A stretch of 64,000 nt of DNA from CAZBDV01 sp964490765. GTDB lineage: Bacteria > Cloacimonadota > Cloacimonadia > Cloacimonadales > JAJBBL01. A model generated the notes under the pieces. It saw only the letters and a list, made by a program, of their open reading frames with translations. It searched no databases and was not told the origin of the DNA. Made by a program: the position numbers and the translations under genes. The stretch's first letter is position 1. The number at the start of each line of letters is the position of its first letter. The stretch is from positions 1-64,000 of the forward strand of contig CAZBDV010000003.1 in assembly GCA_964490765.1 (NCBI GenBank). The letters are read 5' to 3'. Shown here in pieces: positions 43,125 through 52,043 of this stretch.

Positions 43125-44984
43125 CTAAGCTAAAATTTCTTCCGGATATGCTTTGAGCTCTTTCATCCACTTCTTGAGTTGTGTAACACGAAGCTCACCA
43201 CTTGGAAGATTTAGTGGACGTCCTCTTGTGTCGATTATAATACCGACTACACCGCCAGACAGTTCTGTCTGTACTTCCTGATTCTTCCCCTTACCAAGAT
43301 CAAACCCCTTCTTGGGTTTCAGAGTTGCTTTGGCTTTCTCATTAACTCCCAGAGGTATCAGTCTGAGTTCGCCATAAGGGACATCTTCTTCAAACACAGA
43401 GCCATCTGGAAGCTCTATCTTAGCAGAAAGCACTGTGTGTCCGAGTTTGGTATTACCAACGGGAGCTACACTGGTACCAAGATGGATGAGACAGTCTTTA
43501 TTGAAGACTTCTGCTGCAGCTTTTTCACTGATCTCGGCCAGAACACCCAGCTGAGGCATCATAAAAATACTATCAACTGCTAGTTTGGTTATACCTTCTG
43601 GTAAGAAGGCATCAAGTAGCATCATTGCAGTCTGGTTTCGACGAGGTGCGTGGGAAAGAACACCGCCACTACCAACCAGCAGGTCTAAAGACATCATATC
43701 GACTATTGTAGCACCGGATGTCGATTGTTCAAAAGCATCGGAAATAGAGCGATTCTTTTGTGTGCCCTTCAGAGTAACAGCAAATTCTTTATGCTGGAGA
43801 AAAGCCAACCTGAGTGCCTCTTTGGCAATTGCCTGTTCCAGTACGAGCTCTTCCAGTAACTGTGGTATTGTAGTAGGCCTGATCATCTTATTCTTGATCA
43901 TATTACGGAGATCAGAGCGATTAATCTCGAAAGGAACCCATCTGAGTATATTTTCCAGACCGGTAGAGGCCAGGACATTGGAGATACTGTAACTCAGTCC
44001 GAGATTGGCACTAACAGTACGGTTGAATATAAGTTCTTCAGTAAAAACAGAGAAGACGTCGGTAGTTGCACCACCAATATCAACACCAAGAACTTCAATA
44101 TTCTCCACCCTGGCTATAGTCTGCATGATGTTGCCGACTGCTGCAGGGGTAGGCATTATTGGTATTTCTTGAAGCTTATCATCTTTCGGACCGACAGTCC
44201 ATTCCATGAGTTTGTTGTATCCCGGAGCCTGAGCCATAACATGTTCCATGAAAAGATCATGGATCTTGTCACGTGCCGGGCCGAGGTTCTCTTCTTCCAG
44301 AGTGGGTCGCAAATTATCTGTTATAATTAGATCCACCTTATCCTGCAGGGTTTCTTTGACTATATCAACAGCTGCGTTATTACCGGCATATATAATGGGC
44401 AATTTATAACTCGATCCGAGTCTTGGTTTAGGATCGGCGGCTGCTACGAGCTCGGCTAATTCGGCGACATGCTTTGTAGTCCCACCATCGACACCACCAG
44501 CAAGAAGAATCATATCTGGCCGGAGATGTCTGATGCGTTCGATCTTTTCGTAATTCGGTCTCTTGTCATTACTGGCGATGAGATCCATAACAATAGCACC
44601 GGCACCGAGAGCCGCTCTTTCCGCACTCTCCCCCGTCATCTTGGCTACTACTCCTGTAACCATCATTTGTAAACCTCCACCGGCACTGCTGGTGGATACG
44701 TAAGCGTCAACTCCTCTATCACCATCTCTAGGAATGATTATCTCTTCATTCTCAATGAACTTAATTTCGGAATTGTTATACTTGAGCCTGGCTAATTCTT
44801 CTAACTCCGTGACAGCGTTGAGAACACCTTTTGTTACATCGTTAAGAGGTGCCTCAACTGTCGTAGGGGCCTCACCACGTACTGTCTGACGAAACTCTCC
44901 GTCAATGAACTCGATCAGGATTGCTTTTGTTGTGGTACTTCCGCAATCTGTAGCCAGTATTCTCGTTAATTTTTCGCTACTCAT
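43125..44984 (-). CDS. MutL/GlmL family ASKHA ATPase
   Basis: This 619-residue protein matches the glutamate mutase MutL (GlmL) family, which resembles actin/Hsp70-fold ATPases and is often linked to B12-dependent mutases. Motifs are LATDCGSTTTKAILIEF near residue 10 (phosphate 1), DMILLAGGVDGGT near 155, VLGVDIGGATTDVFSVF near 297, and VGSGGVLSHAP near 435. It is longer than typical GlmL, with ~120 extra C-terminal residues (VFEEDVPYGELRLIPLGV, then TELSGGVVGIIIDTRGRPLNL). No glutamate mutase genes are visible here, so its role is open. It overlaps the upstream 136-residue gene by four bases. Confidence 0.82.
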   Translation of the reverse strand: MSSEKLTRILATDCGSTTTKAILIEFIDGEFRQTVRGEAPTTVEAPLNDVTKGVLNAVTELEELARLKYNNSEIKFIENEEIIIPRDGDRGVDAYVSTSSAGGGLQMMVTGVVAKMTGESAERAALGAGAIVMDLIASNDKRPNYEKIERIRHLRPDMILLAGGVDGGTTKHVAELAELVAAADPKPRLGSSYKLPIIYAGNNAAVDIVKETLQDKVDLIITDNLRPTLEEENLGPARDKIHDLFMEHVMAQAPGYNKLMEWTVGPKDDKLQEIPIMPTPAAVGNIMQTIARVENIEVLGVDIGGATTDVFSVFTEELIFNRTVSANLGLSYSISNVLASTGLENILRWVPFEINRSDLRNMIKNKMIRPTTIPQLLEELVLEQAIAKEALRLAFLQHKEFAVTLKGTQKNRSISDAFEQSTSGATIVDMMSLDLLVGSGGVLSHAPRRNQTAMMLLDAFLPEGITKLAVDSIFMMPQLGVLAEISEKAAAEVFNKDCLIHLGTSVAPVGNTKLGHTVLSAKIELPDGSVFEEDVPYGELRLIPLGVNEKAKATLKPKKGFDLGKGKNQEVQTELSGGVVGIIIDTRGRPLNLPSGELRVTQLKKWMKELKAYPEEILA

Positions 44985-45391
44985 TTTTCCCCCTGATTAC
45001 TCTTATTTTTCTTTTTAAATAATCTGTTCATTAGCCCGGAAATCTTCTCCTTTCTTTGCTTCCTCCGCCTCTTAGCTACGATATGTCTCTTATCCCGCTC
45101 CTCTCTATGGAACTCGTCATCTAGTTCATCTATCCGCTTTATCAGGAGTTGAATATATTCCCTGTTTTCCAGGAGGATGGCGATTTCCTGATACTCTTTG
45201 GGATCAAAAAATATCTCTGCAAAGGGAGATACTGCATAGAGTATCTGACTGCCGATAAAATTCAATGGCCTAAACGATTCAATGGCCAGAATAGCAGCAG
45301 GACCCATCCGTCTCTCTACGATAAATCGGGCATATTTTTCAATTAATTCTATAGCTCTTTCTCTGTCAATTTCTAGTATAATATCTCGCAT
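44981..45391 (-). CDS. Hypothetical protein upstream of the MutL-family gene
   Basis: The 136-residue protein is not recognised. The N-terminal ~85 residues are compact and hydrophobic (ARFIVERRMGPAAILAIESFRPLNFIGSQILYA), with a slightly amphipathic character that could sit on the membrane. The rest is a charged helix and a very basic tail (KRRRKQRKEK, FKKKNKS). It overlaps the MutL-family gene by four bases (ATGA), which argues for a shared function. AAGGA precedes ATG 45391. Confidence 0.65.
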   Translation of the reverse strand: MRDIILEIDRERAIELIEKYARFIVERRMGPAAILAIESFRPLNFIGSQILYAVSPFAEIFFDPKEYQEIAILLENREYIQLLIKRIDELDDEFHREERDKRHIVAKRRRKQRKEKISGLMNRLFKKKNKSNQGEK

Positions 45392-45479
45392 TTTGTCCTT
45401 ATCTATTAAAAATCTGTATGCTCATCAGAACCGGTAGAACCCTTAACCAATCGAACATTCAGTTAACAATTAATAATCT

Positions 45480-46211
45480 TCAAGCCCGGGCAATAGTCAA
45501 CACATAAATTTTCCCATCCAGTTGCTTTTTTAACAAACGACAGATCGAATTGACTGTTGCTCCGGTTGTGAATACATCATCAATAATCAGAATGTTAGAA
45601 TCTGATGACATACCCTTTCTGTCAATAGAAAATGCCCTGCTGACATTCAGTTTTCTCTCTTCCGGAGAGAGGTTAGATTGCCGTTGAGTGTATTTTTTTC
45701 TTTTAATTATTTTGGGACGGTAATTCCAGGAATAATAGCTGGCTATTTTTTTTGTTATCAGAGCTGCCTGGTTATATCCTCTAGCTCTTGCTTTGGTTGG
45801 ATGCAAGGGGACAGGGCATATATAATCAACATCGGGAAAAGGGTTATGTCTGCGTAGATATTCAATCCCTTTTTCGCCCAGATAGGTGGCTATTTTTGTC
45901 ATCTCGTTGTACTTCAACTGATGTATCAGGGTTCTCATGACATTATTATAATGGTAGAGGGAACGGCACTTATCAAAGTAGATTAATTCTGTGTTGCAGA
46001 ATGAGCAATCTTCCTGTCGATTTGTATTGAAGGTTCCACAGACAGGACAGATGAAATCTTCCTCGAGTTTGAGTTCGTTTCTGCAACTACTGCACAAGAA
46101 GGGGTCTTTATCTTCGATTCGTGAGGAACAGGAGAGGCAGACTGGCGGGAAAAAGAGGTCAAGAGCACCTGCTATATAGCTCTTCAATTGATGAGAAAAT
46201 CTTTGCACCAT
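45480..46211 (-). CDS. ComF family protein (phosphoribosyltransferase-like)
   Basis: ComF proteins have a zinc-binding N-terminus and a PRTase fold and support DNA uptake or related processes. This ~243-residue copy has two cysteine clusters (CLSCSSRI...CSSC and CPVCGTF...CSFC) in the first 70 residues, the ICPVPLHPTKARARGYNQA core near 130, and the PRPP-loop ILIIDDVFTTGATVNSICRLL near 210. ATG 46211 is used; ATG 46238 is possible. Either way the coding region overlaps purQ by more than 50 bases, which is unusually long. Confidence 0.88.
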   Translation of the reverse strand: MVQRFSHQLKSYIAGALDLFFPPVCLSCSSRIEDKDPFLCSSCRNELKLEEDFICPVCGTFNTNRQEDCSFCNTELIYFDKCRSLYHYNNVMRTLIHQLKYNEMTKIATYLGEKGIEYLRRHNPFPDVDYICPVPLHPTKARARGYNQAALITKKIASYYSWNYRPKIIKRKKYTQRQSNLSPEERKLNVSRAFSIDRKGMSSDSNILIIDDVFTTGATVNSICRLLKKQLDGKIYVLTIARA

Positions 46212-46854
46212 CTTCTGAACCGCTGAAATCCTCGGCATTCCGCTCAGGATGTGGCATCATACCAAGGACATTCCCAGTTTTATTCATTATGCCTGCAATA
46301 TTATCTACAGAACCATTAGGATTAGCAGCAACGTTGATCTCTCCTTTCTTATCACAATATCTGAAGATTATCTGATCGTTTTCCTCCAGTTTATTTAACC
46401 CTTCAGGCTCTATGTAATAATTACCCTCTTTATGAGCTATCGGGATATCGATCACTTCTCCCGGTTTCAATTGCCTGGTAAATGGGGTGTTGTTATTACA
46501 GGTTTTAATATATTGATGTTGACAGACGAATTTCAGATCTCTATTCATAAGGAGAGCTCCGGGCAACAATTCACATTCTGTCAGGATCTGAAACCCGTTA
46601 CAGATTCCCAGTACGAGTCCACCTCGTCTGGCGAATTTAATTACTTCAGCTATGATAGGGGAAAAGCGGGCTATTATCCCACAGCGGAGATAATCACCAT
46701 AAGAGAACCCCCCGGGTAGTAATACTACATCGGGATCCTGCAAATTGGTATCTTTATGCCAGATGAATCTGGCTTTATTTTTTCCCTTGTTAGCTATATA
46801 ATAGCTGTCATGATCACAATTGGAACCCGGGAAAGTTACTATACTATATTTCAT
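46159..46854 (-). CDS. purQ: Phosphoribosylformylglycinamidine synthase subunit PurQ
   Basis: PurQ is the glutaminase that supplies ammonia to PurL in purine synthesis. The 231 residues from ATG 46854 show FPGSNCDHDS near the start, LPGGFSYGDYLRCG near 50, the nucleophile cysteine in LGICNGFQIL near 83, and the His/Glu dyad in MMPHPERNAE near 208. The upstream in-frame extension (to 46911) has no family similarity. It overlaps purS by 11 bases. purL is not in the window. Confidence 0.94.
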   Translation of the reverse strand: MKYSIVTFPGSNCDHDSYYIANKGKNKARFIWHKDTNLQDPDVVLLPGGFSYGDYLRCGIIARFSPIIAEVIKFARRGGLVLGICNGFQILTECELLPGALLMNRDLKFVCQHQYIKTCNNNTPFTRQLKPGEVIDIPIAHKEGNYYIEPEGLNKLEENDQIIFRYCDKKGEINVAANPNGSVDNIAGIMNKTGNVLGMMPHPERNAEDFSGSEDGAKIFSSIEELYSRCS

Positions 46855-47107
46855 CATGACTGTCGCTATCAATGATTTTGTAATGATACACTTCAATGTT
46901 CGGGTTGGCAAGAACTCTGCTACAGATATTCTCCAGATCTTGTTCGAATTCCGACCTGTTGTTACCTGTGTAAGTTATCTCGATGAACTTACTCACTCTG
47001 ACCTCAGATATTTTTTCGTATCCGAGAGAGTGGAGAGAATGCATGACAGTCTTTCCCTGAGGGTCGAGAACACTCGGTTTCAAGGTTACGTAAACATGTG
47101 CTTTCAT
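46844..47107 (-). CDS. purS: Phosphoribosylformylglycinamidine synthase subunit PurS
   Basis: PurS is the small subunit that bridges PurL and PurQ. The 87 residues carry the family pattern VYVTLKPSVLDPQGKTVMHSLHSLGY and VSKFIEITYTG, ending with LANPNIEVYHYKI. It overlaps pssA upstream by four bases and purQ downstream, so the three are translationally coupled. Confidence 0.94.
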   Translation of the reverse strand: MKAHVYVTLKPSVLDPQGKTVMHSLHSLGYEKISEVRVSKFIEITYTGNNRSEFEQDLENICSRVLANPNIEVYHYKIIDSDSHDEI

Positions 47108-47865
47108 ATTTGGTTGTCCTGTATTTTTTTTTTGTCGTTCTTCGAATTCAGGTTTATCTCTATGTTTCTATTCCGAATAATCAGTGTTATGTGCCTGATA
47201 AGGCAGAAGAGGATATAGGCTGTAATCCAGAAGAGAATAACAATATATGAGTGTTTTAGTGTCAGGATAAGTGAGGCAAGAAAGATCAGGATTAGAAGTT
47301 TGATATCAGTCCTCTGCAGACTATCTGGTTCGAAGGCGAGATACTCTATCTTGCTGGACATCAGGACTCCAAGTGCAAAAACAATGATCAGAAAAACATT
47401 ATGATCGGGAATCTGGTTCCATGTATTCAGGCTGACCAATGCAGAAGCTGCTATAAAGCCTGCCGCAATTGGTATCGGTAAACCGATGAACGAGGACTTG
47501 TTGTTATTGTCTTTCTTCCGCAGAGTAAATCTAATCAGTCTGTAACATCCGGAAAAAACGAAGAAAACAGCAACGATAACACCAATATAAGGTATTCTGT
47601 TTAAGGAGATCTGATAGACTAAAAAAGCCGGGACTATTCCGAAAGCGACAAAATCGGAGAGAGTATCAAACATTGTGCCATATGGTGTTACTGAATTTAG
47701 TATGCGGGCAAGCTTACCATCGAGAAAATCACAGAGCATTGAGAACATTATTAACCAGGGGGTGAGTATAAATTCACTATTAGCTATATAATATATTGCT
47801 GCAAGAGCTGACAGCAAGCTCAATCCTGTAAAGAGATTCGGGACAAGATATTTTAACTGTTTCAT
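47104..47865 (-). CDS. pssA: CDP-diacylglycerol-serine O-phosphatidyltransferase
   Basis: This integral-membrane enzyme makes phosphatidylserine from CDP-diacylglycerol and serine. The 253 residues contain the CDP-alcohol phosphatidyltransferase signature DG-x2-AR-x8-G-x3-D-x3-D, seen in DGKLARILNSVTPYGTMFDTLSD near residue 48, and several hydrophobic helices. It is the PssA of the B. subtilis type. It overlaps the Psd-like gene by four bases, a pairing that makes sense because Psd uses its product. Confidence 0.93.
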   Translation of the reverse strand: MKQLKYLVPNLFTGLSLLSALAAIYYIANSEFILTPWLIMFSMLCDFLDGKLARILNSVTPYGTMFDTLSDFVAFGIVPAFLVYQISLNRIPYIGVIVAVFFVFSGCYRLIRFTLRKKDNNNKSSFIGLPIPIAAGFIAASALVSLNTWNQIPDHNVFLIIVFALGVLMSSKIEYLAFEPDSLQRTDIKLLILIFLASLILTLKHSYIVILFWITAYILFCLIRHITLIIRNRNIEINLNSKNDKKKIQDNQI

Positions 47866-48476
47866 TCTCTGCTTCCAATAATGCTGGTTCCAGCCTCCAG
47901 TTTATCTCCTGTATTGATATTCAACCGGTATTGATCTGAGAGCCGGTATGTACAGATCCCGCTTCCAGGCAATATTGCAGTCAATCCACCCTTTATCCTT
48001 CTGGCTTCAGGGAAAAAATAAATACTGCTACCCCTGATGCTCCAGCTTACTTTCTCTTCTCCATTTGTGAAAGTTAATTTACTCTTCTTGAGCCATTGGG
48101 AGGCATTATTACCTGTATCGATCTCTGATGAGACATCAGCAAGAGCCGATAGGCGAATGTCGGCAGGATGGTAGAAATTTTTTTTTATAATAATAACCTG
48201 CTCATAATCATCATTCCTGATCTCCTTTACTTTACCGTTTATTGGTGATATTAAAGTACCTCTTTCCGGCCGGGAGGTTGTCCTGTTTATTCGGAAGATA
48301 AGAAGCAGTAGGAGGTAATAAATCAGAGCAATAATAGAGAGATAACGGGCAGAGGCGAGGTGATAACCCTGTTGCAGGATCAGTCCAATGATCACAATAC
48401 CAATCGGCACCATTGTTCTCTTAAATTTGATTTTTGCTATGTTGGTGAGAATCTCAGGGGGTGTATATTCTGTCAT
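47862..48476 (-). CDS. Phosphatidylserine decarboxylase-like protein, catalytic histidine absent
   Basis: The 204-residue product follows the short Psd layout: two N-terminal membrane helices, then TLISPINGKVKEI near residue 73 (usually ISPADGxV). At the position of the usual DxHxNRAP motif it reads DIRLSAL, so the catalytic histidine is replaced by arginine. Where Psd is cleaved at GS to form its pyruvoyl group it reads LPGSGICTY, so the Gly-Ser pair is kept. It ends with GDKLEAGTSIIG. It precedes pssA with a four-base overlap, so a role in phosphatidylethanolamine synthesis is still likely, but activity is uncertain. Confidence 0.75.
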   Translation of the reverse strand: MTEYTPPEILTNIAKIKFKRTMVPIGIVIIGLILQQGYHLASARYLSIIALIYYLLLLLIFRINRTTSRPERGTLISPINGKVKEIRNDDYEQVIIIKKNFYHPADIRLSALADVSSEIDTGNNASQWLKKSKLTFTNGEEKVSWSIRGSSIYFFPEARRIKGGLTAILPGSGICTYRLSDQYRLNINTGDKLEAGTSIIGSRE

Positions 48477-49771
48477 TAGTTTATTCCCAGTTTTCGGTAT
48501 ATATAGTCAATGTGTCTGGTATAACGGTTGTGGGAGAATACATCCTCTATCTCTTCCTGAGAGAGAATATCTTTCAAATAGTCTTCCGAAGTAACGGTTT
48601 CCTGGAAAGATCTGTGGGATTTATTACTCTGGAAGGCAATTTCCTGTATCATTCGATAAGCTTCTTCTCTGCTCTTACCCTTTTCTATCAATTTCAGGAG
48701 AACGGCCTGGGAGAAGAATTGACCTCCCGTTATTTCCAGATTCTCTTTCATTCTGTCTGGAAAGACCCCAAGATTCTCTATCAGGTTAGCTACTTTGTGC
48801 AGCATATAGTCGGTCAGTATGGTAGAATCCGGGAATATAATCCGCTCTACAGATGAGTGGCTGATATCACGTTCATGCCAGAGGGCATTATTCTCCAGCG
48901 CAGCCATAAGGTTACTGCGCAAAATTCTGGCCAACCCGCACATCTGTTCGCTAACTATCGGATTTTTCTTATGAGGCATTGCTGATGAACCCTGTTGTCC
49001 TTTACTGAAATTCTCCTGAGCTTCTGCAACCTCTGTTCGTTGTAAATGCCTGATTTCCAGGGCAATCTTCTCAATGGTAGTTCCAATAATAGCCAGAGTA
49101 GAAATATATTCCGCATGTGAGTCTCTGGAAATCACCTGAGTGGTTACTCTTGCTGGTTTCAGTTCGAGATAGGCACAGGCTTCTCGCTCTACTTCCGGAG
49201 AGAGGTGGGCATAGTTACCAACAGCTCCGGAAATCTTTCCGACAGAGATGCCTTCAATAGCTTTCTCCATTCTCAGTAGATTACGTTGCACTTCATCATA
49301 CCAGAGCGCAAATTTAAGGCCAAATGATGTCGGCTCAGCATGGATTCCATGTGACCTGCCAATACAGAGAGTATATTTATACTCTCTGGCTTTTATTTTC
49401 AGAATCTCCATCAAATTGATCAGATCTTTGAGAATGATCTCACCTGCCTGCTTTAACTGTAGTGCAGTTGCAGTATCAAGAACATCCGATGAGGTCAGGC
49501 CGAAGTGTATCCAGCGTGATGATGGTCCGATATTTTCCTGGAGATTATTAAGAAATGCTATGATATCGTGTCTGGTGACACTTTCGATCTCGGCAATTCT
49601 CTCGACATCGAAATCAGCTTTTGCCTCGATCTGCCTGTAATCATCTTCTGGGATTACATCCAGCTCATACAATGCCTTACAGACTGCCAGTTCAACATCC
49701 AGCCAGCATTGATATCTGTTTGTCAGTTCCCAGATCTTGCTCATTTCAGGTAAACTATACCGTTCAATCAT
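48476..49771 (-). CDS. purB: Adenylosuccinate lyase
   Basis: PurB cleaves SAICAR and adenylosuccinate in purine synthesis. The 431 residues show the superfamily signature GSSAMPHKKNPIVSEQ near residue 262 (catalytic serine loop), HFGLTSSDVLDTATAL near 86 and GRSHGIHAEPTSFGLKFA near 138 (catalytic histidine). Length and order are normal. It overlaps the Psd-like gene by one base (TAATG), tying purine and phospholipid genes in one transcript. Confidence 0.95.
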   Translation of the reverse strand: MIERYSLPEMSKIWELTNRYQCWLDVELAVCKALYELDVIPEDDYRQIEAKADFDVERIAEIESVTRHDIIAFLNNLQENIGPSSRWIHFGLTSSDVLDTATALQLKQAGEIILKDLINLMEILKIKAREYKYTLCIGRSHGIHAEPTSFGLKFALWYDEVQRNLLRMEKAIEGISVGKISGAVGNYAHLSPEVEREACAYLELKPARVTTQVISRDSHAEYISTLAIIGTTIEKIALEIRHLQRTEVAEAQENFSKGQQGSSAMPHKKNPIVSEQMCGLARILRSNLMAALENNALWHERDISHSSVERIIFPDSTILTDYMLHKVANLIENLGVFPDRMKENLEITGGQFFSQAVLLKLIEKGKSREEAYRMIQEIAFQSNKSHRSFQETVTSEDYLKDILSQEEIEDVFSHNRYTRHIDYIYRKLGIN

Positions 49772-49786
49772 AGATTAACCACCTTT

Positions 49787-50404
49787 TCAGTCACTAGTAA
49801 AAGTAATCGTATCAACAGAAACCTCGAGTAATCTGTTATTATTGAGGAAGAATTCAATTCCACTCAAGTCAGCACTCCGATAGTCAAACTGTAACAGTAT
49901 TTCATCCTCATTGTTATTAAACTCTATACTATCTATCATCATTTCCCTATTAAATGCTATTATACTATCTTTGATCATCAGTTTCCCGTTTTTGACAATC
50001 TCCCTTCTGTTATCTTCCAACTCATCGATCAGGCTGTTAATCATCGCTATGTTGAGATCATTTTCGTCTGGAAGTCCTCCGATCGAGTTCTTGAAGTTAT
50101 CGGGAAGAGAAATTGATAGTCCGGAGTCGATATCGATAGTCATAAATGGAGTAGGACGTAAACCGAATATTCCACTATCAAAGAGTGAGATATTGAGAGA
50201 ATCTTCTGTTCTGTTGATATGGACGTTCTTTCTCAAGCGAAACTGGTTAAATGAGACTTCCGCAATTCCTTTCAGACGAAAGCTTCGCCATCTCTGCAAA
50301 TGCTGGAGTAAGAGTTCTTCTTTAGCAACATCGGTTTTAACAAAGAGCGAGCAAGCGGATAATAGGATTAATAGCAGTATAAATACTAGTGAATATTTTA
50401 ACAT
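49787..50404 (-). CDS. Lipoprotein of unknown function (possible LolB/DUF4292-like)
   Basis: This 205-residue protein has an N-terminal lipoprotein signal with lipobox LLSAC (Cys ~18). The mature part begins with a helical segment (LLLQHLQRWRSFRLKGIAEV) and alternates beta strands, a layout like LolB/LppX-type outer membrane lipoprotein carriers, but similarity is weak. It lies one base from the stop of lgt, which makes the diacylglyceryl modification of such lipoproteins. Function unknown. Confidence 0.75.
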   Translation of the reverse strand: MLKYSLVFILLLILLSACSLFVKTDVAKEELLLQHLQRWRSFRLKGIAEVSFNQFRLRKNVHINRTEDSLNISLFDSGIFGLRPTPFMTIDIDSGLSISLPDNFKNSIGGLPDENDLNIAMINSLIDELEDNRREIVKNGKLMIKDSIIAFNREMMIDSIEFNNNEDEILLQFDYRSADLSGIEFFLNNNRLLEVSVDTITFTSD

Positions 50405-50405
50405 T

Positions 50406-51212
50406 TTATGCGTTCGTTTTCTCCTGCCGTATTTTCTGGCTTTGCCGTAGCAGGCAATAAAAGCCGATAATAGCGGTTATGATCATGATTAAGCAGAGGA
50501 TCTGTCCCATTGTCAGATTGAACATCAAAAATCCGATTTGAGGGTCAGGCTCTCTAAAGAATTCTATAAAGAAACGAAAGATACCGTAAAGTCCGATAAA
50601 TGACCAGAAGACTATCCCTTCCTTCAGTCTTCTATGGTAGAGTATCTGGAGTATGATAAAAAGGAGAAATCCTTCCAGCAATGCCTGATAGAGTTGAGAG
50701 GGGTGTCGTGGTTGCCCGTCAGTACCTGGAAAGATCATAGCCCAAGGAACATCTGTTACTCGTCCATAAAGTTCACCGTTGATAAAATTCCCGATACGAC
50801 CTAACCCCAATCCAAGTGCAGCATAAGGAACCACCGCATCGGCCAGAGGATAGAATCTTAGCCTGTTTTTCTTTACGAAGAGGTAGCCCAGAAGAAGAAC
50901 AGCGATAGCACCACCATGGAAAGACATTCCACCTTCCCAGACGGCTAACATCTTTAAAGGATTACTCAGATAATGGTCCAGGTTATAGAATAGAATGTAT
51001 CCCAATCTGCCACCGACAATGACACCCAATAAGGTAAGGAATAACATCGTATCATACTGTTCAGTAGTGATTTCTCTATCTTTTGTTTTCAGGTTACGCT
51101 TGATGAAGATATAACCGATAACGAAAGCAACTATGTAAAAAAGTCCGTACCAGTGGATATGGAAATTGCCTATGGAAAAGATTACCGGATCTATATTATG
51201 ATACGCAAACAT
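50406..51212 (-). CDS. lgt: Prolipoprotein diacylglyceryl transferase
   Basis: Lgt transfers diacylglycerol from phosphatidylglycerol to the lipobox cysteine. The ~268 residues show about seven membrane helices, the HGGAIAVLLLGY motif near 98, and the Lgt signature GRIGNFINGELYGR near 130, plus PSQLYQALLEG near 165. The start is ATG 51212 (GTG at 51224 also possible). No strong ribosome site is seen; it is 22 bases downstream of etfB. Confidence 0.95.
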   Translation of the reverse strand: MFAYHNIDPVIFSIGNFHIHWYGLFYIVAFVIGYIFIKRNLKTKDREITTEQYDTMLFLTLLGVIVGGRLGYILFYNLDHYLSNPLKMLAVWEGGMSFHGGAIAVLLLGYLFVKKNRLRFYPLADAVVPYAALGLGLGRIGNFINGELYGRVTDVPWAMIFPGTDGQPRHPSQLYQALLEGFLLFIILQILYHRRLKEGIVFWSFIGLYGIFRFFIEFFREPDPQIGFLMFNLTMGQILCLIMIITAIIGFYCLLRQSQKIRQEKTNA

Positions 51213-51234
51213 AATTCTGGTCACTATAACCGGT

Positions 51235-52020
51235 TTATTGATTCTTAAGTTTCATTATTTTCTTATAGAGGATCTCGACAGCTTCTTCTGCCGGTAATTC
51301 GTGTATCTCACCCTCTTTCTCCAGGTCGGGAGAGAAAATTTTCACAACCTGAGTAGGTGAACCGTTAAGTCCAATTTCCTCTGCCGGAAGTTCCAGGTCG
51401 TCAGCGTTCCATACGGTTAATTGTGTTGATTTAGCAACTCTTTTGCCACGCAGGGAGGGGAGGCGTGGCACATTGATCTCCTTGACTACAGTAATTACAG
51501 AAGGAAGCTTCATTTCCACAGTGTCGTATCCATCTTCCATAAGTCTTTCTACAGTAATCGATTTCTCCTGGACCTTTTCGATCTTCCTAACGAAGCAAGT
51601 CTGCGGTAGCACCAGATGTGTTGCCACACCGGGGCCTACCTGTGCAGTATCGCCATCGATAGCTTGCTGGCCGAAGAGGATCAGGTCATAATCACCGAGC
51701 TTCTTGATAGCGGTAGCCAGTGTTAGGCTGGTAGCCCAGGTATCGGCACCGGCAAAACGTTTATCTGAGAGGAGGATTATATCGTCAACCCCCATAGAAA
51801 CGGCTTCTCTCAGTGCGCTTTCAACCTGTGAAGGGCCCATACTGATAGCAGTTACCTTACCGCCATATTTCTCTTTTAAACGGATAGCTTCTTCTATCGC
51901 ATAGAGGTCGAATGGATTAATGATGCTCTCCACACCTTCTCTGACCAGAGTGTTTGTCTGAGGATCGATTTTTATCTCGGTAGTGTTTGGCACCTGTTTT
52001 ATACATACTACTAAGTGCAT
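51235..52020 (-). CDS. etfB: Electron transfer flavoprotein, beta subunit
   Basis: EtfB binds AMP or FAD with EtfA and carries electrons from acyl-CoA dehydrogenases or in electron bifurcation. The 261 residues show the family start VVCIKQVPNTTEIKID, NPFDLYAIEEAIRLKE near 35, LLSDKRFAGADTWATS near 88, and the AMP-binding FGQQAIDGDTAQVGP near 116. ATG 52020 with AAGGAG upstream is preferred to 52044. No etfA partner is adjacent, which is unusual because the two genes normally sit together. It lies between a DegT aminotransferase and lgt. Confidence 0.93.
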   Translation of the reverse strand: MHLVVCIKQVPNTTEIKIDPQTNTLVREGVESIINPFDLYAIEEAIRLKEKYGGKVTAISMGPSQVESALREAVSMGVDDIILLSDKRFAGADTWATSLTLATAIKKLGDYDLILFGQQAIDGDTAQVGPGVATHLVLPQTCFVRKIEKVQEKSITVERLMEDGYDTVEMKLPSVITVVKEINVPRLPSLRGKRVAKSTQLTVWNADDLELPAEEIGLNGSPTQVVKIFSPDLEKEGEIHELPAEEAVEILYKKIMKLKNQ

Positions 52021-52043
52021 ATCATACTCCTTATCTGTACACA

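Noticed and set aside
42677..43156. 159-codon plus-strand ORF opposite the KOW-like gene
   Set aside because: It lies wholly antisense to a well-supported gene and has no coherent domain content.
49911..50450. 179-codon plus-strand ORF opposite the lipoprotein gene
   Set aside because: It is serine/isoleucine-rich, as antisense frames often are, and the minus-strand lipoprotein signal is convincing.
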